Shown piece after piece: positions 1 to 4,921 of a DNA stretch of 5,749 bases. This stretch comes from Actinomycetota bacterium. GTDB lineage: Bacteria; Actinomycetota; Acidimicrobiia; IMCC26256; PALSA-610. Position 1 is the stretch's first letter, and every line of letters starts with the position of its first letter. Location: NCBI GenBank assembly GCA_030839005.1, contig JAUZEM010000420.1, positions 1 through 5,749 on the forward strand, read 5' to 3'. The notes below the pieces were generated by a model. The model saw only the letters and a program-made list of their open reading frames with translations. It was not told the DNA's origin and did not search any database. A program made the position numbers and the translations under genes.

Positions 1-63
1 CGGGCACGCGACCAGGCTATGACGCCGACTCGGGGAACACGGCCTCCGCGCCGGACGTTGTGC

Positions 64-101
64 ATCCATCGGGCCGGATCCATCGGGCCGGACCCAGCGG
101 G
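64..101. repeat. 14-bp tandem direct repeat in the leader of the 82-aa gene
   Basis: Two perfect adjacent copies of ATCCATCGGGCCGG lie at 64-77 and 78-91. A degenerate third start, ACCCAGCGGG at 92-101, matches the first ten bases of the unit at eight positions. The array ends 34 bases before the ATG at 136. It could be a slippage duplication or a tandem protein-binding site. The sequence alone does not decide between them. The bases before it (1-63) show no convincing gene. A TGA at 20-22 could close a gene that enters from the left, but too little of it is visible to call. Confidence 0.8.
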
Positions 102-117
102 TGTTGTTGTCACACTC

Positions 118-126
118 GAAGGAGAT
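118..126 (+). promoter_or_regulatory. Shine-Dalgarno sequence that sets the start at 136
   Basis: GAAGGAGAT gives a strong anti-16S match (AAGGAG), with about 11 bases between its GGAG core and the ATG at 136. It is the only good ribosome site in the first 140 bases. It argues against the longer reading from the ATG at 19, whose extra 39 residues are proline/arginine-rich and run through the 14-bp repeats. Confidence 0.7.
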
Positions 127-135
127 ACTTCAACC

Positions 136-384
136 ATGAGCGCGCGGAGCACGACGAGCAGAGACGACCAGATCGACGACCAGATCGACGAGGAGATCGG
201 CGAGAGTCAGCTGCGGTTGCTGCCCGGCGGATTCGGCGGATCCAGGTCTGCCCGCCCCGACTGGCAGCTCGACGAGCGCACGCGATCGGTCGGACGGCTC
301 GGTGTCGCGCAGGCCCGCGAAGTGCTCCGGCAGGCTCGCCCGCCCGAACCCAAGCGGCCCGAGCCGATCCGCAAGGCCAGCTGA
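136..384 (+). CDS. hypothetical protein, 82 aa, acidic N-terminus and basic C-terminus
   Basis: I do not recognise this family with confidence and assign no function. The N-terminus is Ser/Thr/Arg-rich. It is followed by an acidic repeat, DDQI-DDQI-DEEI, at residues 10-21. A glycine-rich stretch (LLPGGFGG) comes next, and then a region around residues 50-80 (WQLDERTRSVGRLGVAQAREVLRQARPP) that looks like an amphipathic helix with a Pro/Arg/Lys tail. No signal peptide, membrane segment or cysteine is seen. The C-terminal LDERTR..G..G...AR.. pattern resembles short uncharacterised actinobacterial proteins I have seen, so that part is probably the conserved core. The start is supported by the ribosome site at 118-126. 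The stop is 34 bases before the kinase start, so the two genes are probably co-transcribed. Codon use is typical of the window. Confidence 0.72.
   Translation: MSARSTTSRDDQIDDQIDEEIGESQLRLLPGGFGGSRSARPDWQLDERTRSVGRLGVAQAREVLRQARPPEPKRPEPIRKAS
165..200 (+). repeat. 12-bp in-frame tandem repeat inside the 82-aa gene
   Basis: CGACCAGATCGA occurs at 165-176 and again at 177-188. A diverged third copy at 189-200 (CGAGGAGATCGG) matches at 9 of 12 positions. The period is a multiple of three, so the reading frame is kept and the protein gains the acidic DDQI/DDQI/DEEI run. The likely origin is in-frame slippage or duplication. Confidence 0.8.
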
Positions 385-418
385 CCGGCGGTCCCGCGTC
401 AGCAGCCAAACTGGGCTG

Positions 419-1210
419 GTGCACGAGGAACCGCTGGCGGGTGGTATCGCGAACGCGGGGAAAGTGACGAGGGTCGGCCGGGAGGTTCTGCGGCCGTCGA
501 ACCCGAATTCTCCGTCGATCCATCGCTTCTTGTCGGGGTTGCGCGATACCGGGTTCGAAGGTGCGTCGATGCCCGTGGGCATCGACGACGAAGGGCATGA
601 ACGCCTGCTGTTCATCGAAGGCGACGTGCCGCTGCCGCCTTATCCGGTGTGGGCGCAACTCGACTCCGCGTTGGCGTCGATCGCAATACTGATGCGACGG
701 TTTCACGACGCGTCCCGATCGTTCGATCCCACCGGATCGACGTGGAGCGACGAGATGGTCGACCCCGCGGGCGGGCCCATCGTCTGCCACAACGATGTGT
801 GTCTCGAGAACGTCGTGTTCCGCCAAGGCATCGCGGTCGGTCTGCTCGACTTCGACTTCGCCGCGCCGGGTCGAGGGGTGTACGACCTCGCCCAAATGGC
901 GCGCATGTGCGTCCCGATCGACGACGACGTCAACGCGGACCGACTCGGTTGGCAACCGGCCGACCGGCCGGCGCGGCTGCGATTGGTTGCCGACGCGTAC
1001 GGCCTCGACCTGACGTCGCGGGACGAGCTCCTCGCGATCTTGTCGGACACGATCGTGAGGGCTGGTGGCGAGTTCGTGCGACGACGGGTCGAGGCCGGCG
1101 ATCCCAACTTCATCAAGATGTGGACCGAGATGGGCGGCAACGATCGCTTCGACCGGCGACGCCGCTGGTGGGTCGAGCACCAGAATCGGTTCGAGAACGC
1201 GCTCGAGTGA
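419..1210 (+). CDS. aminoglycoside-phosphotransferase (APH)-family kinase, 263 aa
   Basis: Predicted ATP-dependent small-molecule kinase of the APH/protein-kinase-like fold, cytoplasmic, substrate unknown. The N-lobe begins at once with EPLAGGIANAGKVTRVG, the glycine-rich segment typical of short actinobacterial APH-like proteins. The catalytic loop is H124-N-D126-V-C-L-E-N131, which fits H-x-D-x4-N. D126 would be the catalytic base, and N131 a metal ligand. The metal-binding DFG equivalent is L-L-D144-F-D146. The C-lobe is helical and ends with a Trp/Arg-rich helix. The GTG at 419 is chosen because it sits just before the conserved N-lobe motif. The next start upstream in frame (GTG 302) would add 39 low-complexity residues overlapping the preceding gene by 83 bases. 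No strong Shine-Dalgarno precedes 419, so translation may be coupled to the upstream gene. Family membership does not imply antibiotic resistance. Many relatives act on other metabolites. Confidence 0.85.
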   Translation: MHEEPLAGGIANAGKVTRVGREVLRPSNPNSPSIHRFLSGLRDTGFEGASMPVGIDDEGHERLLFIEGDVPLPPYPVWAQLDSALASIAILMRRFHDASRSFDPTGSTWSDEMVDPAGGPIVCHNDVCLENVVFRQGIAVGLLDFDFAAPGRGVYDLAQMARMCVPIDDDVNADRLGWQPADRPARLRLVADAYGLDLTSRDELLAILSDTIVRAGGEFVRRRVEAGDPNFIKMWTEMGGNDRFDRRRRWWVEHQNRFENALE

Positions 1211-1247
1211 CGCGTCGCGCAGAGCCTGTGATCGAGATCGGAGCACC

Positions 1248-1664
1248 ATGACCATCACCGAGAGCGACGTCGAGACGGTCCGGCGCTTCTACGCCGCGTT
1301 CGCGGCCGGAGACTTCGAGAAGGTACGCGCGTGCTTCGCACCCGACGCGGTCTGGCATCTCCCGGGGCGGGGCGCGCTCGCCGGCGACCATCACGGATGG
1401 AACGCGATTCGCGACGACTTCTTGGCCAAGGTCGGTCCGCTGTCCGGCGGCACCTTGCGCGCGGGGCTGATCGACGTCGCGGTCGGAGTCGACTACGTCG
1501 TTGCGGTGCAACATGCGACCGCCGACCACGACGGTCGGCGCCTCGACGTCACCGGTTGCCAGCTCATCCGGATGGAGGGCGGACGCATCGCCGAGGTGCG
1601 AGGCCACTACTCGGATCAGTACGCGTTCGACGCCTTCTGGCGATCCGATGAGGACCGCCCGTAG
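1248..1664 (+). CDS. SnoaL-like / nuclear transport factor 2 (NTF2)-like protein, 138 aa
   Basis: The protein has the usual order of a short SnoaL-like cone-fold protein. An N-terminal helix (ETVRRFYAAFAAGDFEKVRACFAPDAVWHLPG) runs into the first strand. It is followed by a second helix (GWNAIRDDFLAKVG) and a curved sheet ending at VTGCQLIRMEGGRIAEVRGHYSDQYAFDAFW. The length of about 138 residues matches the family. Members include polyketide cyclases, isomerases, small hydrolases and many ligand-binding proteins without known activity, so the reaction cannot be assigned. D/H residues line the presumed pocket, but no specific catalytic pair can be named. The ATG at 1248 has GGAG at 1240-1243, a rather short spacing of four bases, and begins exactly at the family's usual N-terminus. 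The gene follows the kinase stop by 37 bases on the same strand, so the two probably share a transcript. Confidence 0.85.
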   Translation: MTITESDVETVRRFYAAFAAGDFEKVRACFAPDAVWHLPGRGALAGDHHGWNAIRDDFLAKVGPLSGGTLRAGLIDVAVGVDYVVAVQHATADHDGRRLDVTGCQLIRMEGGRIAEVRGHYSDQYAFDAFWRSDEDRP

Positions 1665-1672
1665 CGCGGTCC
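1652..1672. terminator. hairpin between convergent genes, possible bidirectional terminator
   Basis: GGACCGC (1652-1658) and GCGGTCC (1666-1672) form a perfect 7-bp stem with a 7-base loop. The stop codon of the SnoaL-like gene (1662-1664) lies in the loop. The opposing mutase gene ends at 1687, 15 bases further on, so the hairpin serves either strand. There is no T-run on either side, which is usual for high-GC actinobacterial ends but leaves its activity unproven. Confidence 0.45.
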
Positions 1673-1686
1673 ACCGAACGGGAATC

Positions 1687-3825
1687 TCACGCGGCCGGGA
1701 TGTTCCTGCGGACTAACGCCAGGATCTCCGATGCCGCGCGCGGGATGTTGCTACCGGGCCCGAACACCGCGGCGACACCAGCGTCGTGAAGGAACTCGTA
1801 GTCGGACGCGGGGATCACGCCCCCGACGACCACGAGGATCTCGTTCGCACCCTCCGCGCGCAACGCCTCGATGAGCTGGGGCACGAGGGTCTTGTGCCCG
1901 GCGGCCTGGCTCGAGATCCCGACGACGTGCACGTCGTTCTCGATCGCCTCGCGCGCCGCTTCCTCGGGCGTCTGGAACAACGGGCCGATGTCGACGTCGA
2001 AGCCGAGGTCGGCAAAGGCCGTCGCGATCACCTTCGCGCCGCGGTCGTGACCGTCCTGACCGAGCTTGGCGACGAGGATGCGCGGGCGCCGGCCCTCTTC
2101 GGTCGCGAACGCCTCGACCTCCTTCCGGATCCGCTGGAACTCCTCGTCGTCGGCGTAGGCGCGCCCGTAGACGCCTGAGATCGTGCGGATGTCGGCCCGA
2201 TAGCGGCCGAAGATCTTCTCGAGCGCGTCGGAGATCTCGCCGACGGTCGCACGCGCCCTCATCGCCTCGATCGACAGCGCCAGCAGATTGCCGTTGCCTG
2301 TGGCCCCCTCGGCCAGCGCGTCGAGCGCGGCCTGCACCCGGTGCGCATCACGCGTCGCCTTGACGCGTTCGAGGCGCACCAGCTGCCGGCGAAGCACTTC
2401 GGTGTTGTCGATGCTGCGGGTGTCGATCGGCGCCTCGTTTTCGAGCCGGTACTTGTTGACGCCGACGATCGCCTCCTCGCCGAGACCGATGCGCGCCTGC
2501 CGGCGGGCCGCGGCCTCCTCGATCCGAAGCTTCGGCATGCCCGACTCGACGGCCTTCGTCATGCCGCCGAGCTTCTCGACCTCTTGAATGAGCGTCCACG
2601 CCTCGTTGGCGATCGACTGCGTCAACGCCTCGACGTAGTACGAACCGCCGAGCGGATCGACGACGTGGGGGATGCCGGTCTCCTCGGCCAGGATCAGCTG
2701 CGTGTTGCGCGCGATACGCGCCGCGAAATCGGAAGGCAGCGCGATCGCCTCGTCGAAGCTGTTGGTGTGGAGGCTCTGCGTGCCCCCGAGCACTGCCGCG
2801 AGCGCCTCATACGCGGTGCGCACGATGTTGTTGTACGGATCCTGCTCGGTGAGCGACACGCCGGACGTCTGGCAGTGTGTGCGCAACATCTTCGATTCAG
2901 CTTTCTGGGCGCCGAGGTCGGTCATGATGCGCGACCACAGCAGGCGCGCCGCGCGCAGCTTCGCAACCTCCATGAAGAAGTCCATGCCGATGCCGAAGAA
3001 GAACGAGAGACGTCCCGCGAACTCGTCGACCGACAGGCCGCGCGAAGCCGCGAAGCGTGCGTACTCCAAACCGTCGGCGAGCGTGAACCCGAGCTCCTGC
3101 ACCGCGGTCGCGCCCGCTTCTTGCATGTGGTAGCCGGAGATCGAGATCGAGTTGAACCGCGGCATGTGATTCGCGGTGTGCTCGATGATGTCACCGACGA
3201 TCCGCATGCTCGGCGCGGGCGGATAGATGTAGGTGTTGCGGACCATGAACTCCTTGAGGATGTCGTTCTGGATCGTTCCCGTGAGCTGGTCCTGACTCAC
3301 GCCCTGCTCTTCCGCGGCCACGACGTATCCCGCGAGCACGGGCAGCACCGCACCGTTCATCGTCATCGACACCGACATCTTGTCGAGCGGGATGCCGTCG
3401 AAGAGGATCTTCATGTCCTCGACCGAGTCGATCGCAACGCCGGCCTTGCCGACGTCACCGACGACGCGCGGATGGTCGCTGTCGTAGCCGCGGTGCGTCG
3501 CGAGGTCGAACGCGACCGACAACCCCATCTGTCCGGCCGCGAGGTTCTGGCGATAGAACGCGTTCGACTCCTCGGCGGTCGAGAAACCCGCGTACTGGCG
3601 GATCGTCCACGGCCGGTTCGCATACATCGTGGCGCGCGGTCCCCGCACGAACGGCTCGATGCCGGGCAGCCCGCCCACGCACGCGAGCTCCTCGAGGTCG
3701 GCGGCCGTGTAGAGCGGCTTCACCGCGATGCCTTCGGGTGTCTCCCACGTGAGCGTGTCGGGGTCGGCGCCCTTCAGCTCCTTCGCCGCGAGTTCACGCC
3801 AACGCTCGAGGTCGGGCTCCGTCAT
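1687..3825 (-). CDS. scpA: methylmalonyl-CoA mutase, full-length single-chain, 712 aa
   Basis: Adenosylcobalamin-dependent mutase that interconverts (R)-methylmalonyl-CoA and succinyl-CoA, cytoplasmic, in propionate, odd-chain fatty acid and branched amino acid metabolism. The N-terminal TIM barrel (about residues 1-530) carries the methylmalonyl-specific residues of the Propionibacterium enzyme: Tyr89 (here Y78, in RQYAGFS), Gln197 (Q186), Arg207 (R196, in EFMVRNTY) and His244 (H233, in SGYHMQEAG). Isobutyryl-CoA mutases have Phe/Gln, and 2-hydroxyisobutyryl-CoA mutases Ile/Gln, at the Tyr/Arg positions, so methylmalonyl-CoA is the expected substrate. The C-terminal B12 domain has base-off/His-on ligand D591-x-H593-x2-G596, then S638-S639-Q640 after 41 residues and G668-G669 after 27 more. 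This is the canonical spacing. Length is normal for the catalytic chain, which carries its own B12 domain. No clear Shine-Dalgarno precedes ATG 3825, so it may be read from the zinc-ribbon transcript. The symbol follows E. coli usage (also called mutA, mutB or mcm). Confidence 0.97.
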   Translation of the reverse strand: MTEPDLERWRELAAKELKGADPDTLTWETPEGIAVKPLYTAADLEELACVGGLPGIEPFVRGPRATMYANRPWTIRQYAGFSTAEESNAFYRQNLAAGQMGLSVAFDLATHRGYDSDHPRVVGDVGKAGVAIDSVEDMKILFDGIPLDKMSVSMTMNGAVLPVLAGYVVAAEEQGVSQDQLTGTIQNDILKEFMVRNTYIYPPAPSMRIVGDIIEHTANHMPRFNSISISGYHMQEAGATAVQELGFTLADGLEYARFAASRGLSVDEFAGRLSFFFGIGMDFFMEVAKLRAARLLWSRIMTDLGAQKAESKMLRTHCQTSGVSLTEQDPYNNIVRTAYEALAAVLGGTQSLHTNSFDEAIALPSDFAARIARNTQLILAEETGIPHVVDPLGGSYYVEALTQSIANEAWTLIQEVEKLGGMTKAVESGMPKLRIEEAAARRQARIGLGEEAIVGVNKYRLENEAPIDTRSIDNTEVLRRQLVRLERVKATRDAHRVQAALDALAEGATGNGNLLALSIEAMRARATVGEISDALEKIFGRYRADIRTISGVYGRAYADDEEFQRIRKEVEAFATEEGRRPRILVAKLGQDGHDRGAKVIATAFADLGFDVDIGPLFQTPEEAAREAIENDVHVVGISSQAAGHKTLVPQLIEALRAEGANEILVVVGGVIPASDYEFLHDAGVAAVFGPGSNIPRAASEILALVRRNIPAA

Positions 3826-3882
3826 GTTGATTAGTGAACCACGGACACGACCCGGGCCGAGAAGTCGCTCCGCTCGATTTCG

Positions 3883-4065
3883 CTAGAAGCGCGACTCGGT
3901 GTCGATCGTGACCGTCTGACCGGCCGGGTCGACGCCGACACGACACGTGGGACACGCAGTCGGCGTCGTGCCGTCCTTGAACGTGCCCGCCTTGAACAAG
4001 TTCTGGCACTGGTCGCACACGACATACGTGGCGCGTTCCTGTTTCATCCCCCTGAAGTTACTCAT
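3883..4065 (-). CDS. small zinc-ribbon protein, 60 aa
   Basis: Four cysteines form C17-x2-C20-x17-C38-x2-C41, a classic zinc-ribbon spacing (VVCDQCQNLFKAG ... TACPTCRVG), followed by a short strand-rich tail (QTVTIDTESRF). It has no membrane segment or catalytic motif. The family is not recognised, and function could be protein- or nucleic-acid binding or metal handling. Rubredoxin is a less likely alternative because the glycine after the second cysteine and the aromatic core are lacking. The start at 4065 is decided by a strong GGAGG seven bases upstream. The internal Met7 has a G-run directly abutting it and is a poorer start. The gene lies 57 bases upstream of the mutase on the same strand, so co-transcription is plausible. 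It is divergent from the winged-helix-like gene at 4198, and the two share a 132-base promoter region. Confidence 0.8.
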   Translation of the reverse strand: MSNFRGMKQERATYVVCDQCQNLFKAGTFKDGTTPTACPTCRVGVDPAGQTVTIDTESRF

Positions 4066-4072
4066 GCCGCCC

Positions 4073-4077
4073 CCTCC
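4073..4077 (-). promoter_or_regulatory. Shine-Dalgarno GGAGG for the zinc-ribbon gene
   Basis: Read on the minus strand, GGAGG followed by seven bases leads into the ATG at 4065. This is near-ideal spacing. It selects the 60-residue reading over the 54-residue one from Met7. Confidence 0.75.
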
Positions 4078-4120
4078 ACGCGCGATCCGCAGAGCGAGCC
4101 CGAAGTTCGCGGCCGAGGCA

Positions 4121-4150
4121 TTGCATCCTCTCCGGAGGCCGTGTTATACA
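4121..4150 (+). promoter_or_regulatory. sigma70-type promoter candidate for the 194-aa gene
   Basis: TTGCAT at 4121-4126 and TATACA at 4145-4150 are separated by 18 bases (17 if TTATAC at 4144-4149 is used). This is the most A/T-rich spot in the divergent gap. It predicts a start near 4157 and an untranslated leader of about 40 bases. Read on the other strand the same core gives TATAAC, which could serve the zinc-ribbon gene, but no good -35 partner is visible there. A 5-bp inverted repeat, CCAGA (4154-4158) and TCTGG (4174-4178), lies just downstream and is too short to interpret. Confidence 0.45.
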
Positions 4151-4186
4151 TCTCCAGACGACTTGACGTGATCTCTGGCACTCTAC

Positions 4187-4192
4187 GGAGGG
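4187..4192 (+). promoter_or_regulatory. Shine-Dalgarno GGAGGG that sets the start at 4198
   Basis: GGAGGG is followed by five bases and the ATG at 4198. It favours this start over the GTG at 4141, which would overlap the promoter candidate and add 19 residues. Confidence 0.75.
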
Positions 4193-4197
4193 ACATC

Positions 4198-4782
4198 ATG
4201 ACCGGTGCGATCCGGGTAATGCCCTGGCCCGATCCGGTACTCGACGCGATCGGCCACGATCCTCGCAGCTGGTACGTGGAGACGTTCTGGCTCCCGACGC
4301 TCGGGCCGACCGCACTGTTGCTCCTGCGCCACCTGGCCGACCGGTTCGACCGCGATCCCAAGGGCGTCGATCTGCCGGTGGCCGACACCTCGGCCGCCCT
4401 CGGGCTCGGGCCCCGCGATGGCCAGCAGTCGCCGCTCATCCGCAGCCTCGCCCGCCTGCAGCAATTCGAGCTCGCCTGTTCCGACGGTGACACCACCGTC
4501 GCGGTTCGCCGCACGTTGCCGCCGGTGCACCGGCGCCACGTGCGCCGGCTGCCGACCGGCCTGCAAGCGCGCCACGCGGAGTGGATCGAGGAACAAGCAA
4601 CGAAACCGGTCGATGTGGCCCGGCGTCGGGCCCGCCGGTTCGCGCTCACCCTGCTCGCACAGGACGAGCCGATCGACGCGGTCGAGCGCGCCCTGCACGC
4701 GGGCGGCTTCCATCCCGCGCTCTCGCACGAAGCGGTCCGCTGGGCGCGCGAACAGGCGACAACATTGAACGAGGGGCGATGA
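4198..4782 (+). CDS. conserved-looking hypothetical protein with a probable winged-helix segment, 194 aa
   Basis: No known family is recognised with certainty. The N-terminus (WPDPVLDAIGHDPRSWYVETFWLPTLGPTALLLLRHLADRF) is a hydrophobic helical block. Its leucine run is too short and too close to charges to be a membrane span. Residues about 59-93 (LPVADTSAALGLG ... SPLIRSLARLQQFELA) have the layout of a winged helix-turn-helix: a helix-turn-helix with alanines and leucines in register, then the wing (ACSDGDTTVAVRRTLPPV). The next part is Arg/His-rich, and the C-terminus is helical (RRRARRFALTLLAQDEPIDAVERALHAGGFHPALSHEAVRWAREQ). A DNA-binding regulator is therefore inferred, not shown. The gene is divergent from the zinc-ribbon gene and could control that region. 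Its last codons run into the 14-bp repeat array, and its TGA overlaps the next ATG as ATGA. There are no cysteines except one near residue 94. Confidence 0.85.
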   Translation: MTGAIRVMPWPDPVLDAIGHDPRSWYVETFWLPTLGPTALLLLRHLADRFDRDPKGVDLPVADTSAALGLGPRDGQQSPLIRSLARLQQFELACSDGDTTVAVRRTLPPVHRRHVRRLPTGLQARHAEWIEEQATKPVDVARRRARRFALTLLAQDEPIDAVERALHAGGFHPALSHEAVRWAREQATTLNEGR

Positions 4783-4820
4783 ACGAGGCGCCGTGAACGA
4801 GGCGTCATGAACGAGAGCAG
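4765..4820. repeat. four tandem 14-bp units with chained start/stop codons
   Basis: The units are TTGAACGAGGGGCG (4765-4778), ATGAACGAGGCGCC (4779-4792), GTGAACGAGGCGTC (4793-4806) and ATGAACGAGAGCAG (4807-4820). All share NTGAACGAG. The first unit encodes the end of the 194-residue protein (LNEGR). Because 14 is one less than a multiple of three, each unit reads NTG AAC GAG and stops at the TGA inside the next unit's start. This gives ATGA at 4779-4782, GTGA at 4793-4796 and ATGA at 4807-4810. Each unit also carries a GAGG a few bases before the next start. Slippage duplication explains the array. Whether it is translated is unknown. Confidence 0.9.
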
Positions 4821-4854
4821 TCGTTACCGGCACCCGCCCAGCCCCCGCCGGTAA
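4807..4854 (+). CDS. possible 15-aa leader-like mini-ORF
   Basis: From the ATG of the last 14-bp unit the reading is MNESSRYRHPPSPRR, ending in TAA at 4852-4854. Two 5-codon ORFs (4779-4796, MNEAP; 4793-4810, reading MNEAS from GTG) lead into it by 4-base overlaps. The TAA lies inside the right arm of the hairpin at 4822-4856, so a terminating ribosome would open that stem. It could be a leader peptide, a translational-coupling relic or chance. Nothing in its composition favours a functional peptide, and there is no run of a single regulatory amino acid. Confidence 0.15.
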   Translation: MNESSRYRHPPSPRR

Positions 4855-4856
4855 CG
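4822..4856 (+). terminator. hairpin 1 after the 194-aa gene (10-bp perfect stem)
   Basis: CGTTACCGGC (4822-4831) pairs perfectly with GCCGGTAACG (4847-4856) around a 15-base C-rich loop (4832-4846). No T-run follows. It could be an intrinsic-like terminator for the upstream gene, an RNA-stability element or, as DNA, a two-fold symmetric binding site with 25-base centre-to-centre arms. Confidence 0.5.
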
Positions 4857-4862
4857 CATCGC

Positions 4863-4899
4863 CGGGGCGGGGCGCCGCCGTGGGGTGCGCCCCGCCCCG
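4863..4899 (+). terminator. hairpin 2 (13-bp perfect, all G/C stem)
   Basis: CGGGGCGGGGCGC (4863-4875) pairs perfectly with GCGCCCCGCCCCG (4887-4899) around an 11-base loop. It begins six bases after hairpin 1. It is the strongest stem in the window and should stall or terminate transcription coming from the left, although the following bases (CTGCGAATATCC) contain no T-run. It ends 22 bases before the sirtuin ATG, which suggests that the sirtuin is transcribed from its own promoter. Confidence 0.6.
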
Positions 4900-4906
4900 C
4901 TGCGAA

Positions 4907-4912
4907 TATCCT
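4907..4912 (+). promoter_or_regulatory. -10 box (TATCCT) placed for leaderless transcription of the sirtuin
   Basis: TATCCT fits the TAnnnT consensus and ends nine bases before the ATG at 4922, so transcription would start at or within a few bases of the start codon. No Shine-Dalgarno lies upstream of that ATG. Leaderless mRNAs with exactly this spacing are common in actinobacteria. The -35 region would fall in the right arm of hairpin 2 and shows no TTG. Confidence 0.4.
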
Positions 4913-4921
4913 CGAACACCT

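Noticed and set aside
1..22. C-terminal tail of a gene entering from the left, ending at TGA 20-22
   Set aside because: Only six codons are visible (GHATRL), which is too little to distinguish from chance.
302..418. Extended N-terminus of the APH-like kinase from GTG 302
   Set aside because: The extra 39 residues are the out-of-frame translation of the preceding gene and lie before the conserved N-lobe motif.
1202..1216. Short palindromes CTCGAG and GACGCGTC at the end of the kinase gene
   Set aside because: They are short and expected in G/C-rich DNA, with no second copy or neighbouring signal to suggest an operator.
110..1258. Long open frame on the minus strand (382 codons) opposite the first three genes
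   Set aside because: It is antisense to three genes with recognisable motifs, its product is Arg/Pro/Val-rich without any domain, and high-GC coding DNA commonly leaves the opposite strand open.
1906..1908. Gln640 in place of Leu in the B12-domain SxL motif (SSQAAGH)
   Set aside because: The form SSQAAGH is, to my recollection, frequent in bacterial methylmalonyl-CoA mutases. The ligand His and the motif spacing are normal, so it is not evidence of a new activity.
3634..3636. Arg64 in the mutase (RGPRATMY) where the human and Propionibacterium enzymes have Tyr
   Set aside because: Arg at this position is, as far as I recall, common in other bacterial mutases. The specificity Tyr is the one in RQYAGFS (Y78), which is intact.
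2341..3834. 497-codon open frame on the plus strand opposite the mutase
   Set aside because: It is fully antisense to a canonical mutase and its composition (Arg, His, Asp, Val, Leu) is that of a shadow frame.
3826..3882. Promoter for the mutase in the 57-base gap
   Set aside because: The only A/T-rich spot (CACTAATCA) does not fit TAnnnT, and no -35 partner is evident, so no promoter is called.
4880..4921. Upstream GTG start for the sirtuin
   Set aside because: It falls in the loop of the 13-bp hairpin, lacks a ribosome site, and adds 14 residues that precede the family's normal N-terminus.
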